Origin: an uncultured Eubacteriales bacterium
GTDB taxonomy: Bacteria; Bacillota; Clostridia; Oscillospirales; Oscillospiraceae
Reading direction: 5' to 3'
Length of the DNA stretch: 29,506 bases
NCBI GenBank assembly: GCA_900549705.1
Contig: URPI01000005.1
Location: 1 to 29,506, forward strand
Position numbers and translations under genes: made by a program. Numbering within the stretch: the first letter of the stretch is position 1; each line of letters begins with the position of its first letter. The notes beneath the pieces were generated by a model. That model did no database searches. It saw only the letters and a program-made list of their open reading frames with translations, and was not told the DNA's origin. Positions 8,274-15,821 of this stretch are shown here, piece after piece.

Positions 8274-9164
8274 TTACACGTCCATAAACTTCCGAATGGA
8301 AGTCCAGCTGCCGACGATACCAACAAACAGGCCGGCACCGCCGAAGGTCAGCAGCATGGGAATCAGCAGATCGCCGGTGAAGGGGACGAAAGTGAACAGC
8401 CGCAGGGCATCCACTGCCGCCAGTCGCTCCACCAGGGTATCATACAGCACCCATTCCAAGCCGAAGGCGAGGATAGCGCCAATCATACCCAGGGTAAAGC
8501 CTTCCACGATAAAGGGGAGACGGATGAAGCTGTTGGTAGCGCCCACCATTTTCATGATGGCAATCTCGTCCTTGCGATCGTACATGGCAAGCTTGATGGT
8601 GTTGGAAATGATAAGCAGAGAGATAATCAGCAGCATGGCAATCAGTGCTACAGAGATGAGGTTCAGCACATTCTGAATGGTGATGAAGCCCTCAGCCAAT
8701 TCATAGGCGGCATTGGTTTTGGCGACACCGGGAATCTGCTTGAGCTGCTCATCGGTTTTCTTCATCTGGTTGTTGTCTTCCAGGGTGACCACATACCGGT
8801 GGCGCAGATCCTGCGCCTGAACGCCATTGAAGGCGGCGTTGTTGTTGTGGTCATTCACAAAGCTCTGAAGGGCATCCTCCCGGGAGATGAACACGGATTT
8901 TTCCACATTGTCCAGCGCATTGATTTTGGTGCCGATGCTTCTTGCCTCGGCATCGGACAGGGAGGAATCCACATACACCATGATTTCGCTGGTCTGGTTC
9001 AGTGCCTGAACCATTACATCCAGGTTGTAGGCCAGAATGGAGAAGCTGCCCACAATCAGCAGGCAAGCAATGGTAACGCAAATAGCGGCAAAGGACATAA
9101 AGCCGTGGAGGAAGATGCCGCGAAAACCTTCCTTGATTAAGTAGCCTAAATTGTTAATCTTCAT
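8274..9164 (-). CDS. ftsX: Cell division ABC transporter permease FtsX
   Basis: This 296-residue membrane protein has an N-terminal transmembrane helix (about 20-45), a large extracellular domain (about 60-155) and three further helices in the C-terminal FtsX domain (NTIKLAMYDRK motif), the standard FtsX topology. With FtsE it passes a cytoplasmic signal to cell-wall hydrolases outside. The start at 9164 (MKINNLGYLIKEG) follows GGAGAGG nine bases upstream and overlaps the end of ftsE by 11 bp. The next two genes encode coiled-coil M23 peptidases, its likely effectors. Confidence 0.95.
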   Translation of the reverse strand: MKINNLGYLIKEGFRGIFLHGFMSFAAICVTIACLLIVGSFSILAYNLDVMVQALNQTSEIMVYVDSSLSDAEARSIGTKINALDNVEKSVFISREDALQSFVNDHNNNAAFNGVQAQDLRHRYVVTLEDNNQMKKTDEQLKQIPGVAKTNAAYELAEGFITIQNVLNLISVALIAMLLIISLLIISNTIKLAMYDRKDEIAIMKMVGATNSFIRLPFIVEGFTLGMIGAILAFGLEWVLYDTLVERLAAVDALRLFTFVPFTGDLLIPMLLTFGGAGLFVGIVGSWTSIRKFMDV

Positions 9165-9840
9165 CGTAATACCCCTCTCCGTCACTGACAATAACACCCT
9201 CGTCAATGACGATTACCCGCTTGGAGAACAGCTGCACCAAATCCTTCTCGTGGGTAACGACCAAGATGGTGGTGCCCAGGTTGTTGATTTCCTGAAGCAG
9301 GGACATGATTTCAAAGGAACGAGCCGGGTCCAGGTTACCGGTTGGCTCGTCGGCGATGATGGTGGAGGGGTTATTCACCAGGGCGCGGGCAATGGCAAGC
9401 CGCTGCTGCTCACCGCCGGACATCTCCCGGGGCAGCCGCCTTGCCTTGTTTTCCAGCCCGACCAGCTCCAGTACATAGGGCACACGATCCCGGATTTCCC
9501 GCTCCTTTGCGCCAATGACACGCATGGCAAATGCTACATTGTCATACACGCTCATTTTGGGAATCAGGCGGAAGTCCTGGAACACAACGCCGGTGGTGCG
9601 GCGCAGATAGGGAATCTCGCGCTTGCGGATCCGCTCCAGATTGTAGCCGTTGACATGAACAGCACCGGAGGTGGGGCGAAGCTCACCGCTGATGAGCTTA
9701 ATGATGGTGGACTTACCAGAGCCGGAGGGACCGACCAGAAAGCAAAACTCACCGTCTTCAATTTGCATGGTTACGCCGTTGAGGGCAGGTGAACCATGGT
9801 CGTATGCTTTGACGACATTGTTAAATTCAATCATTTGCAT
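9154..9840 (-). CDS. ftsE: Cell division ATP-binding protein FtsE
   Basis: This ABC ATPase of about 228 residues powers or gates FtsX. It shows Walker A GPSGSGKST, signature MSGGEQQR and Walker B with the D-loop in ADEPTGNLD; the last is typical of the FtsE/LolD/MacB group. Two in-frame ATGs lie close together (9840 and 9834). GGAG sits four bases before the first and ten before the second, and many FtsE proteins begin MIEF, so 9834 is also possible. It is the first gene of the ftsE-ftsX-M23-M23 operon, with a consensus promoter 54-82 bp upstream. Confidence 0.96.
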   Translation of the reverse strand: MQMIEFNNVVKAYDHGSPALNGVTMQIEDGEFCFLVGPSGSGKSTIIKLISGELRPTSGAVHVNGYNLERIRKREIPYLRRTTGVVFQDFRLIPKMSVYDNVAFAMRVIGAKEREIRDRVPYVLELVGLENKARRLPREMSGGEQQRLAIARALVNNPSTIIADEPTGNLDPARSFEIMSLLQEINNLGTTILVVTHEKDLVQLFSKRVIVIDEGVIVSDGEGYYDED

Positions 9841-9893
9841 CTATCTCCAAGTTCAATTTGGTCTCAGATGGTCTTTGACCGCAATGTAACCGA

Positions 9894-9922
9894 ATTGTAA
9901 CACATTTCCCCTATAAAGTCAA
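9894..9922 (-). promoter_or_regulatory. Promoter of the ftsEX-M23 operon
   Basis: On the minus strand, -35 TTGACT (9917-9922) and -10 TACAAT (9894-9899) are separated by 17 bp, which places the -10 about 54 bp before the ftsE ATG. Confidence 0.8.
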
Positions 9923-10112
9923 TGCTATTGCATCGAAAAGCGGCTCAGATAAAAAGAATTCATAAAAAATCAAAATTTTTCCCCGGTGTTTCTTTCGGAA
10001 AAACCCAACTTTTTGCGTTATGTCACCTGTGGTATGAGGAAAACTCCGGCGCGAAGCGACAGGTATTTTTTACACGTACACAATTTATTAACATTTCGGA
10101 AATAATTGCGCC

Positions 10113-10141
10113 TTGATTTACCGATAGGGGAGGGCTATAAT
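10113..10141 (+). promoter_or_regulatory. Promoter of the alarmone synthetase-TauE/SafE operon
   Basis: -35 TTGATT (10113-10118), a 17-bp spacer and -10 TATAAT (10136-10141). The leader then contains a CAGTGCC/GGCACTG hairpin (10166-10182) before the ribosome site AGAAGGG. Confidence 0.8.
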
Positions 10142-10205
10142 AAATACATCAAAAATGAAGTATTTCAGTGCCGATGGCACTGAGACGGAAAGAGAAGGGT
10201 TTTTC

Positions 10206-10925
10206 ATGGACGCAATCAATACCAGTGCATTGATTCTGAACACGGGAGATGTCATCAGTGAGGGCAATGCCCAGAAGTTCAACGAATGGCTAAAAAAATA
10301 CGCCGTCCCCTACCGGGAAATCATGTCGTTTTACACCTGTGCATTGATGGAGGTGGAAACCAAGTTCCGGGTACTCAGCGAGGATTTGTCCTTCTCCGTG
10401 GAGCGCAATCCCATCGAAACCATCCACAGCCGGCTGAAAAGCCCGGAGAGCATCATGAACAAGGTCATCCGGCGGGGGATTCCTTTGTCGGTGGAAAGCA
10501 TTGAGGAGAACCTACATGACATTGCCGGGGTGCGGGTGGTGTGTACCTTCCAATCGGATATTTATACATTGGCGGAATCCTTTCTGCGGCAGGACGATGT
10601 GACATTGATTGCCCGAAAGGACTATTTTCAGAACCCCAAGCCCAATGGCTATCGGAGTCTCCACCTGATTGTCTCCGTGCCTATTTTTTTGCACAATGAG
10701 AAGAAATCCATGAAGGTGGAGGTGCAGCTGCGCACCCTGGCTATGGACTTGTGGGCCAGCACCGAGCATAAAATTCGTTATAAAAAGGATAACTACATCT
10801 CTCCGGCTGACAGCCAGGCGCTGCTGGAATGTGCCCACAGTTGCTCGGAAATCGACCGGAAGATGGAGCAAATATACAAAAACATTCAAAACTTAAAAAA
10901 AGAACAGGAGAAGAACAAACAATGA
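10206..10925 (+). CDS. Small alarmone synthetase, (p)ppGpp synthetase domain protein
   Basis: This 239-residue cytoplasmic enzyme should transfer pyrophosphate from ATP to GDP or GTP to make (p)ppGpp. Only the RelA/SpoT synthetase fold is present: SRLKSPESIMNK, DIAGVRVVC, PKPNGYRSLH and VEVQLRTLAMDLWAS, ending in EHKIRY and a short helical tail. No HD hydrolase, TGS or ACT domain is present. The order and wording of these motifs look to me closer to YwaC/RelP than to YjbM/RelQ, but this is from memory. The start at 10206 has AGAAGGG six bases upstream; an upstream ATG at 10155 lacks a ribosome site and contains the leader hairpin. The stop overlaps the next start as ATGA, so translation is probably coupled. 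Confidence 0.9.
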   Translation: MDAINTSALILNTGDVISEGNAQKFNEWLKKYAVPYREIMSFYTCALMEVETKFRVLSEDLSFSVERNPIETIHSRLKSPESIMNKVIRRGIPLSVESIEENLHDIAGVRVVCTFQSDIYTLAESFLRQDDVTLIARKDYFQNPKPNGYRSLHLIVSVPIFLHNEKKSMKVEVQLRTLAMDLWASTEHKIRYKKDNYISPADSQALLECAHSCSEIDRKMEQIYKNIQNLKKEQEKNKQ

Positions 10926-11707
10926 ACATTTTGGCGATAATCGCCGTAATTGCCGTCTGCTTTTTTGCAGGCATGGGTGCAGGTTTGGGGACAGGATTCG
11001 CGGGCATGAGCGCCGCTGCTGTCATTACTCCAATGCTGGTGACCTTCCTGAAAATGGAACCTTATGAAGCCGTAGGCATTGCCCTTGCCTCCGATGTGCT
11101 CGCCAGTGCCGTCAGTGCCTATACCTACGGCAAGAACAAAAACCTGGATATTAAGAACGGCAGCGTGATGATGGTGTTCGTCCTGCTGCTGACATTGGTT
11201 GGCAGCTGGATTTCCAGCAAGGTGAGCAGCAACACCATGGGCAGCTTCTCGGTGGTGATGACCATGCTGCTGGGCGTGAAGTTCATCCTCAAGCCCGTCA
11301 TGACCACCAAGGAAACCATGGCACAGGTCAGCCCGCAGAAGCGCTTGATGCAAAGCGTCATCTGCGGCAGCCTGATTGGTTTTATCTGCGGCTTCATTGG
11401 CGCAGGCGGTGGAATGATGATGCTGCTGATTCTCACCTCCGTGCTGGGCTATGAGCTGAAAACCGCCGTGGGTACCAGCGTGTTTATCATGACCTTCACC
11501 GCCCTGACCGGTTCACTGAGCCACTTTGCCATTGGCGGCGCACCGGATGTAATGGTGCTGGTGCTGTGCATCCTCTTTACCTTCCTGTGGGCAAGAATCG
11601 CCGCCCGCATTGCCAACAAGGCAGAGCCTGCCTTCCTCAATCGGGTCACCGGCGTGATTCTGATTGTTCTGGGTGCGGTGGTGCTGCTGGTCAATGCCAT
11701 TACCTGA
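10922..11707 (+). CDS. TauE/SafE-family (TSUP) membrane transporter
   Basis: This 261-residue protein has about eight hydrophobic segments and the duplicated TSUP signature: GAGLGTGFAGMSAAA in the N-half and GFIGAGGGMMML in the C-half. Members export sulfite, sulfoacetate, or similar organosulfur anions, or take them up; the substrate here cannot be read. ATG 10922 overlaps the alarmone synthetase stop (ATGA) and has an AGGAG-like site within the upstream gene. A strong terminator follows 15 bp after the stop. The tight coupling to an alarmone synthetase is the odd point. Confidence 0.88.
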   Translation: MNILAIIAVIAVCFFAGMGAGLGTGFAGMSAAAVITPMLVTFLKMEPYEAVGIALASDVLASAVSAYTYGKNKNLDIKNGSVMMVFVLLLTLVGSWISSKVSSNTMGSFSVVMTMLLGVKFILKPVMTTKETMAQVSPQKRLMQSVICGSLIGFICGFIGAGGGMMMLLILTSVLGYELKTAVGTSVFIMTFTALTGSLSHFAIGGAPDVMVLVLCILFTFLWARIAARIANKAEPAFLNRVTGVILIVLGAVVLLVNAIT

Positions 11708-11721
11708 TAGGAAAGCGTTAA

Positions 11722-11757
11722 CTCCCCCAAAGCGATTGACTTTGGGGGAGCTTTTTT
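11722..11757 (+). terminator. Rho-independent terminator between convergent operons
   Basis: The 11-bp perfect stem CTCCCCCAAAG/CTTTGGGGGAG (11722-11732 and 11740-11750, loop 7) is followed by CTTTTTT. The T-run overlaps the stop codon of the convergent lipoprotein gene at 11756. Confidence 0.95.
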
Positions 11758-12229
11758 AGGTGCTCAGCGTTGCATCCACCAGGTGGAAGCACTTGTTGCC
11801 GTTTTCATAGTAGAGGGCAAAGGTTCCGGTAACGGTGATGTTGGCATCCACCTCTGGATAGGGTTCTCCATCGGGAAGAACATACTCAAGACCTTGGGCG
11901 CAGCAGCCGGTGGCATCGGCAATGATGCAGGCATAGTACAGTTTGTTGGTTTCTGGATTGGCAAGGCAGGCGGCGGTGCCGCTCATCTTCACCGTCCGGC
12001 CAACGTAGCTGTCGGGGGATGAGAGCATATTGAACACCTCGGAGTAGACCATCGTGCTGCTCAGTTTTGTCAAGTCAAGCACCCCGCCGGAACTGCTGGG
12101 GGCGGCGGCTTCCGTGGCAGCTTGCAATGCAGGGGCTTCTGATGGGGCAGGCTGAGAGCTGTCCTTGCTGCTGCATCCATTCAGCAGGAGCAGGGCGATT
12201 GACAGGGCGATAAAGGATGATTTTTTCAT
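11756..12229 (-). CDS. Zinc-operon lipoprotein, OB-fold-like
   Basis: This 157-residue lipoprotein has signal peptide and lipobox LLNGC with C19 as the lipidated residue, then a Ser/Ala/Pro-rich spacer (20-50) and a C-terminal domain of about 105 residues. The phrases VGRTVKMSGT and ANITVTGTF read like paired strands of a small OB-type barrel. A CC pair (TGCCAQG) and another Cys near NKCFHLV lie in the outer domain and could bind metal. ATG 12229 overlaps the znuB stop (ATGA), so it is the last gene of the zinc operon. I do not recognise a named family. A role as an accessory zinc handling or docking protein is inferred from position only. The upstream frame to 12406 lies inside znuB and is not used. 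Confidence 0.75.
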   Translation of the reverse strand: MKKSSFIALSIALLLLNGCSSKDSSQPAPSEAPALQAATEAAAPSSSGGVLDLTKLSSTMVYSEVFNMLSSPDSYVGRTVKMSGTAACLANPETNKLYYACIIADATGCCAQGLEYVLPDGEPYPEVDANITVTGTFALYYENGNKCFHLVDATLST

Positions 12230-13077
12230 TTTATTCCTCCCAAAATGGCACTGATGAGGCTGCATAGTCCAAATACCACAATCTGGACAGCCACGATGGT
12301 GGAGCCCACGGGCGTTCCTGCCAGAATGGAAATGAGAATTCCAACGGCGGCACACAGCACAGACACAACAGCGGAAAAAACGGTTACGCTCAAAAAGCTC
12401 TTGCACAGCCGCATGGCAGAAAGGGAGGGGAAAATAATCAATGCGGAAATCAGCAGGGAGCCGACCAAATTCATGGCGAGCACAATGATGACCGCAATCA
12501 CAACGGCAATCAGCAAATTATAGCGTTCCGCCCTGACACCGGTGGCCTTGGCAAAGGCTTCGTCAAAGGTGACAGCAAAGATTTTGTTGTAGAAAAAGAC
12601 ATAGATTGCAATTACCGCCAGGGAGATGGCAGCGCAGAGCCAAACCTCAGACTGCGAGAGGGTCAGGATGGAGGTGGAGCCAAAGAGGGTGCTGCACACA
12701 TCCCCGGACAGGTTGGAGGAGGTGCCAAAGAGATTCATCATCAGGTACCCAAGGGCAAGGGAACCGACGGAAATCATGGCAATGGCGCTGTCTCCCTTGA
12801 TTTTTGCATTTTGACCGGTACGCAGCAGCAAGATGGCGCAGATAACGGTAATGACCATTACCAGGGGCATCTCGTTTTTGATTTGGAGGATAGCGGCAAT
12901 GGACATGGCACCGAAGGCAACGTGGGAAAGCCCGTCTCCGATGAAGGAGAAGCGCTTGAGCACCAGGGTTACGCCCAGAAGCGAGGAGCATAGTGCAATC
13001 AATATTCCCACCGCCAGCGCATAACGGACAAAGGGAAATGTCCAGTAAAGGGCAAGCTTTTCTGCCATCTGGCTCAT
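12226..13077 (-). CDS. znuB: Zinc/manganese-type ABC transporter permease (ZnuB/AdcB family)
   Basis: This 283-residue integral membrane protein has eight or so hydrophobic segments and conserved ABC-3 family phrases (GDGLSHVAFG near residue 47, and ALIIFPSLSAMRL near 218). It forms the metal channel of the importer. The ATG at 13077 overlaps the znuC stop and has AAGGAGGT eight bases upstream; a second ATG at 13068 is less well placed. Neighbours znuC and the ZinT-containing znuA point to zinc rather than manganese or iron. The pair of permeases is presumably a homodimer, since only one gene is present. Confidence 0.9.
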   Translation of the reverse strand: MSQMAEKLALYWTFPFVRYALAVGILIALCSSLLGVTLVLKRFSFIGDGLSHVAFGAMSIAAILQIKNEMPLVMVITVICAILLLRTGQNAKIKGDSAIAMISVGSLALGYLMMNLFGTSSNLSGDVCSTLFGSTSILTLSQSEVWLCAAISLAVIAIYVFFYNKIFAVTFDEAFAKATGVRAERYNLLIAVVIAVIIVLAMNLVGSLLISALIIFPSLSAMRLCKSFLSVTVFSAVVSVLCAAVGILISILAGTPVGSTIVAVQIVVFGLCSLISAILGGIK

Positions 13078-13787
13078 GACACCGTACCTCCTTTCTGAGC
13101 GGCAAAGAGATGCCCCTGAGGACTTTGCAGGTATTGGGCGGTTGTCCCAAAGAAGGTTGTGGATCCAATGTGTAAAATGTGGGTGGCGTATCGCAGGGCT
13201 GCCTCAATGTCGTGGGATATCATGATGACAGTGATGCCATCTTTGCGGTTCAGGGATTCAATCAGATCATACATCTGTGCAGTTACCTTTGGGTCGAGGC
13301 CGGAAACCGGTTCGTCCAAAAGCAGCAATTTTTCTGTGGCACACAGCGCTCTTGCCAGCAGAACACGCTGCTGCTGCCCGCCGGAAAGCTCCCGATAGCA
13401 CCGCTGCGCCAGAGCGGTGATTTGCATTTTCTCCATGGCATTTGCGGCAAGCTGCCGTTCCTTACGACCGTAAAAGGGGTGCCAACCGCACCGCCCCTGA
13501 CACCCGGAGCGCACAATCTCACTTACGGATGCAGGGAAGTCCATTTGGATGGCAGTCTGCTGGGGCAAATAGCCGATTTCGTTTTGTCTCAGCCCGCTGC
13601 CGGTTAGAATTTTGCCGCTGCACGGCGGTTGCAGGCCAAGAATGGTTTTCATCAGGGTGCTTTTCCCGGAGCCATTCTCTCCGACAATACATAGGTAGTC
13701 CCCCGCTGACACGGAGAAATTCAAATCGGTCAGCACGGTTCTACCGTCGTAGCCAACGCCTAGGTTCTGGCAGGTGAGTTGCGTCAT
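13074..13787 (-). CDS. znuC: Zinc ABC transporter ATP-binding protein (ZnuC/AdcC family)
   Basis: This 237-residue ABC ATPase has Walker A GENGSGKST (37-45), Q-loop region YLPQQTAIQ, signature LSGGQQQR and Walker B with D-loop LLLLDEPVSGLD. Together with ZnuB it drives metal import. AAGGAGA seven bases upstream supports the ATG at 13787. It lies 12 bp after znuA and overlaps znuB by four bases, so the genes are translationally linked. The metal specificity comes from the context of the substrate-binding protein. Confidence 0.92.
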   Translation of the reverse strand: MTQLTCQNLGVGYDGRTVLTDLNFSVSAGDYLCIVGENGSGKSTLMKTILGLQPPCSGKILTGSGLRQNEIGYLPQQTAIQMDFPASVSEIVRSGCQGRCGWHPFYGRKERQLAANAMEKMQITALAQRCYRELSGGQQQRVLLARALCATEKLLLLDEPVSGLDPKVTAQMYDLIESLNRKDGITVIMISHDIEAALRYATHILHIGSTTFFGTTAQYLQSPQGHLFAAQKGGTVS

Positions 13788-13799
13788 GACGGCTTCTCC

Positions 13800-15299
13800 T
13801 TAACCCAATGCGTCCGTCAACACATCCAGATTCTTTTCCATGACGGAAAGATAGGTGGTGCCCTGCGCCACATCCTTGGAGGTGGTGGACTGCATGGAAT
13901 CCATGCTCAAAACCTTCTGATTTTTAGCGGTGGTGTTTTCCACAATGGTTTCGGCAATTCTGTGCTTTGCTCCCTCAATGGTCAGAATGCAGGGGAGCTC
14001 CAATTCGTCCAGCTTTTTTGCGAGGAAATGAATGGTGTCAAAGCTTGCTTCACTTTCGGCAGAGCAGCCGGAGAAGGCGGCGTAATAGCGCAGGCCATAG
14101 TCATCCACCAGATAACGGAAGGGGAAGCGGTCGCCGAACAAAAGGGTTTTGTAGGTTGCATTGTCCACGGCTTCTTGGTACTTTTCGTCCAGGGCGGACA
14201 GCTGCTTTTCATAGGCTTCGGCGTTGGCAGCATAGACATTCTTGTTTTCGGGGTCAATGGCCTGTAGCGCCTGGGAAATGGAATTGCACAGTACCTTGGC
14301 GTTTTTCAGGGACAGCCAGACGTGTTCATCGTACTCTTTTTCCTCGTGCTCCAGCATATCTTCCTTGATGTCATTGCTGCTCATATCCATCGGATAATAG
14401 GTAGGCCAGTTGTCCATTTCCTGGGAGAGTGCGTCAAAGCCATCGTTGCCGAAATAGATATGAAAATGCTCGGCTTTTCCGGGATGGATGCCGTGGTCAC
14501 TGAACTGGACGTATTTCGGTGCATCGGCATCACCGTCTGTGGCTTCAAAGAAATAGCGGACACCTCTGCTGCCAGACGCATAATCATAAATCTGGTAGCC
14601 TTTGTAGGTGTAGGCTGCTTTTGCTGCAACGCCGTCCTTCGCAAAGCAAATGGTGCTGTTTTCGGCATCAATAGTGATTTGAGAAACATCTGTCCGATAG
14701 CCGGTCTCATAGTAAGCGCGGTATTCTTCCTTCGTTTTGCTGCCGTTTTCGGCTTTGCGCTCCATCACCTCATCCAAAATGCCGTCTTGCAGATAGGGGT
14801 AAACGGATTGCCAATCACCATCCCAGTCAGACAGCGATCTGTCCTGCACATCGGTGTCGGCGAAATGGGAGTAGCCGTGGCTGTGCCCATCTTCGGCCTG
14901 CATACCGGGCATGGCTTCTTCTGTCTTGATGGTGTCCTTCAGCACCTCCAGCAGATTGATGACCTTCATGTCCTTGTTGACGCTGTGCTTCAAGGCATCT
15001 TCCACCCAGCTGTCGGATTCACCGCCCACATAAATAAAGATGTCGCAGGTGGCGATTTTAACAATGTCGTCTACCGTGGGCTGATAGCTGTGCAGGTCAA
15101 CGCCGTTGTCCAGCAGCATGGTCACGTCGGCATCGGGGAATTTCTCGCCGAGAATCTGGCGTACCCAGTCGTATTCCGGGAAGATGGTGGTGACGATGCT
15201 TAAACGTTTTGCGGCCTCTGCTTTGGCGGGAACCACATTCCAGCACAGCAAAGAGGCAATGATTGTCAGGGCAAGAAAAACTGAAAAAATTCTTTTCAT
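13800..15299 (-). CDS. znuA: Zinc-binding ABC transporter substrate protein with a nested ZinT domain
   Basis: This 499-residue exported protein captures Zn2+ for ZnuBC. After a signal peptide (1-29, ending AKA) comes ZnuA lobe 1 with first ligand H70 in GVDLHSYQP. A short His-rich loop follows (H139, H141, H145 in GHSHGYSH), then a complete ZinT/YodA domain (about 153-318; WDGDWQSVYPYL at its start, zinc site H269, H272, H278, H280 around AEHFHIYFG). The second ZnuA lobe then resumes with ligand H326 in YDEHVWLSLKNA and ends at 499. Position three of the usual site reads GDRFPFRYL, so an Asp (D390) replaces the common His. Streptococcal AdcA carries ZinT at its C terminus; here it interrupts ZnuA. 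GGAGG nine bases upstream supports the start. No clear lipobox is present (SLLC at 16-19 is poor). Confidence 0.92.
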   Translation of the reverse strand: MKRIFSVFLALTIIASLLCWNVVPAKAEAAKRLSIVTTIFPEYDWVRQILGEKFPDADVTMLLDNGVDLHSYQPTVDDIVKIATCDIFIYVGGESDSWVEDALKHSVNKDMKVINLLEVLKDTIKTEEAMPGMQAEDGHSHGYSHFADTDVQDRSLSDWDGDWQSVYPYLQDGILDEVMERKAENGSKTKEEYRAYYETGYRTDVSQITIDAENSTICFAKDGVAAKAAYTYKGYQIYDYASGSRGVRYFFEATDGDADAPKYVQFSDHGIHPGKAEHFHIYFGNDGFDALSQEMDNWPTYYPMDMSSNDIKEDMLEHEEKEYDEHVWLSLKNAKVLCNSISQALQAIDPENKNVYAANAEAYEKQLSALDEKYQEAVDNATYKTLLFGDRFPFRYLVDDYGLRYYAAFSGCSAESEASFDTIHFLAKKLDELELPCILTIEGAKHRIAETIVENTTAKNQKVLSMDSMQSTTSKDVAQGTTYLSVMEKNLDVLTDALG

Positions 15300-15352
15300 A
15301 ATAAAAAACCTCCGAATTTGTCTTCTGATTTTGCAAAAATGGGCGCAAAAAT

Positions 15353-15411
15353 ACAAGGGTGACGGCATCACTCCAAGGCTCGCCTCGCAAAAGACGAACC
15401 GTCACCCTTGT
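15353..15411 (-). terminator. Hairpin between the first zinc-operon gene and znuA (terminator or attenuator)
   Basis: A 13-bp perfect inverted repeat, ACAAGGGTGACGG (15353-15365) and CCGTCACCCTTGT (15399-15411), encloses 33 bases. Read on the minus strand it follows the 98-codon gene, and ATTTTTGCG comes just after it. It could terminate part of the transcription ahead of znuA, or protect the upstream mRNA end. Confidence 0.6.
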
Positions 15412-15421
15412 TTGTCAGAAT

Positions 15422-15718
15422 TTAATCCGAAAGCTTCACCTTGAGAGAAACCAGCGTAAACCGTGGGCAGAACACATATTTGTCCGCAACGCCAAAGCCA
15501 AAGGCATAGCCTGCCACCACAACCAATACTGCGGCGATAACAGCCAGTGCCAGTCCCTTCAGCACAGCACGGCAAACGTTGATTTGGCAGCAGATTTTAC
15601 AGCCGCCGCCAATGCAGTCGTGGTGTGCCTCGGCGGCAATGAAGAAGGCGGAGGCGAGCACGATGAAAAGAATGGCGGCTGCCATTGCTAGCGCCAGTAC
15701 ACGCTTCTGCTTTGTCAT
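15422..15718 (-). CDS. Small membrane protein with an extracytoplasmic Cys/His cluster
   Basis: This 98-residue protein has two transmembrane helices (about 8-28 and 52-76). Between them is a short loop reading AHHDCIGGGCKICCQI, with two His, one Asp and five or six Cys within about 25 residues, suited to binding zinc or forming disulfides. It is the first gene after the Zur-type operator and promoter, 122 bp ahead of znuA. I recall similar short proteins with a HDC...CxIC loop beside metal transporters in Clostridia, but not a function. GGAAGGG seven bases upstream supports the ATG at 15718. A role as a metal chaperone or sensor partner of ZnuA is inferred from the motif and the location. 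Confidence 0.8.
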   Translation of the reverse strand: MTKQKRVLALAMAAAILFIVLASAFFIAAEAHHDCIGGGCKICCQINVCRAVLKGLALAVIAAVLVVVAGYAFGFGVADKYVFCPRFTLVSLKVKLSD

Positions 15719-15775
15719 TGTGCATCCCTTCCTTTCTGCCCTGCCGCAGTGCAGGGTGGTTTCTGATTTGATGCC

Positions 15776-15804
15776 ATTATAATTGCGGGGCTTTCATTTG
15801 TCAA
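15776..15804 (-). promoter_or_regulatory. Consensus promoter of the zinc uptake operon
   Basis: On the minus strand, -35 TTGACA (15799-15804) and -10 TATAAT (15776-15781) are both perfect and separated by 17 bp, about 60 bp before the first gene. The leader contains a CCCTGC/GCAGGG hairpin. Such a strong promoter would need tight repression. Confidence 0.92.
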
Positions 15805-15806
15805 TA

Positions 15807-15821
15807 TGAAAATGATTCTCA
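15807..15821 (-). promoter_or_regulatory. Fur-family (probably Zur) operator
   Basis: On the minus strand TGAGAATCATTTTCA is a 7-1-7 inverted repeat with one mismatch, in the form of the Fur/Zur/PerR box. It ends two bases before the -35, so bound repressor would block RNA polymerase. The zinc genes downstream argue for Zur. Confidence 0.85.

Larger units (their letters stand above)
9841..10205. other. Divergent control region between ftsE and the alarmone synthetase gene
   Basis: This 365-bp gap holds the minus-strand ftsE promoter at 9894-9922 and the plus-strand promoter at 10113-10141. The stretch 9930-10110 shows no gene or clear signal to me. Confidence 0.6.
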
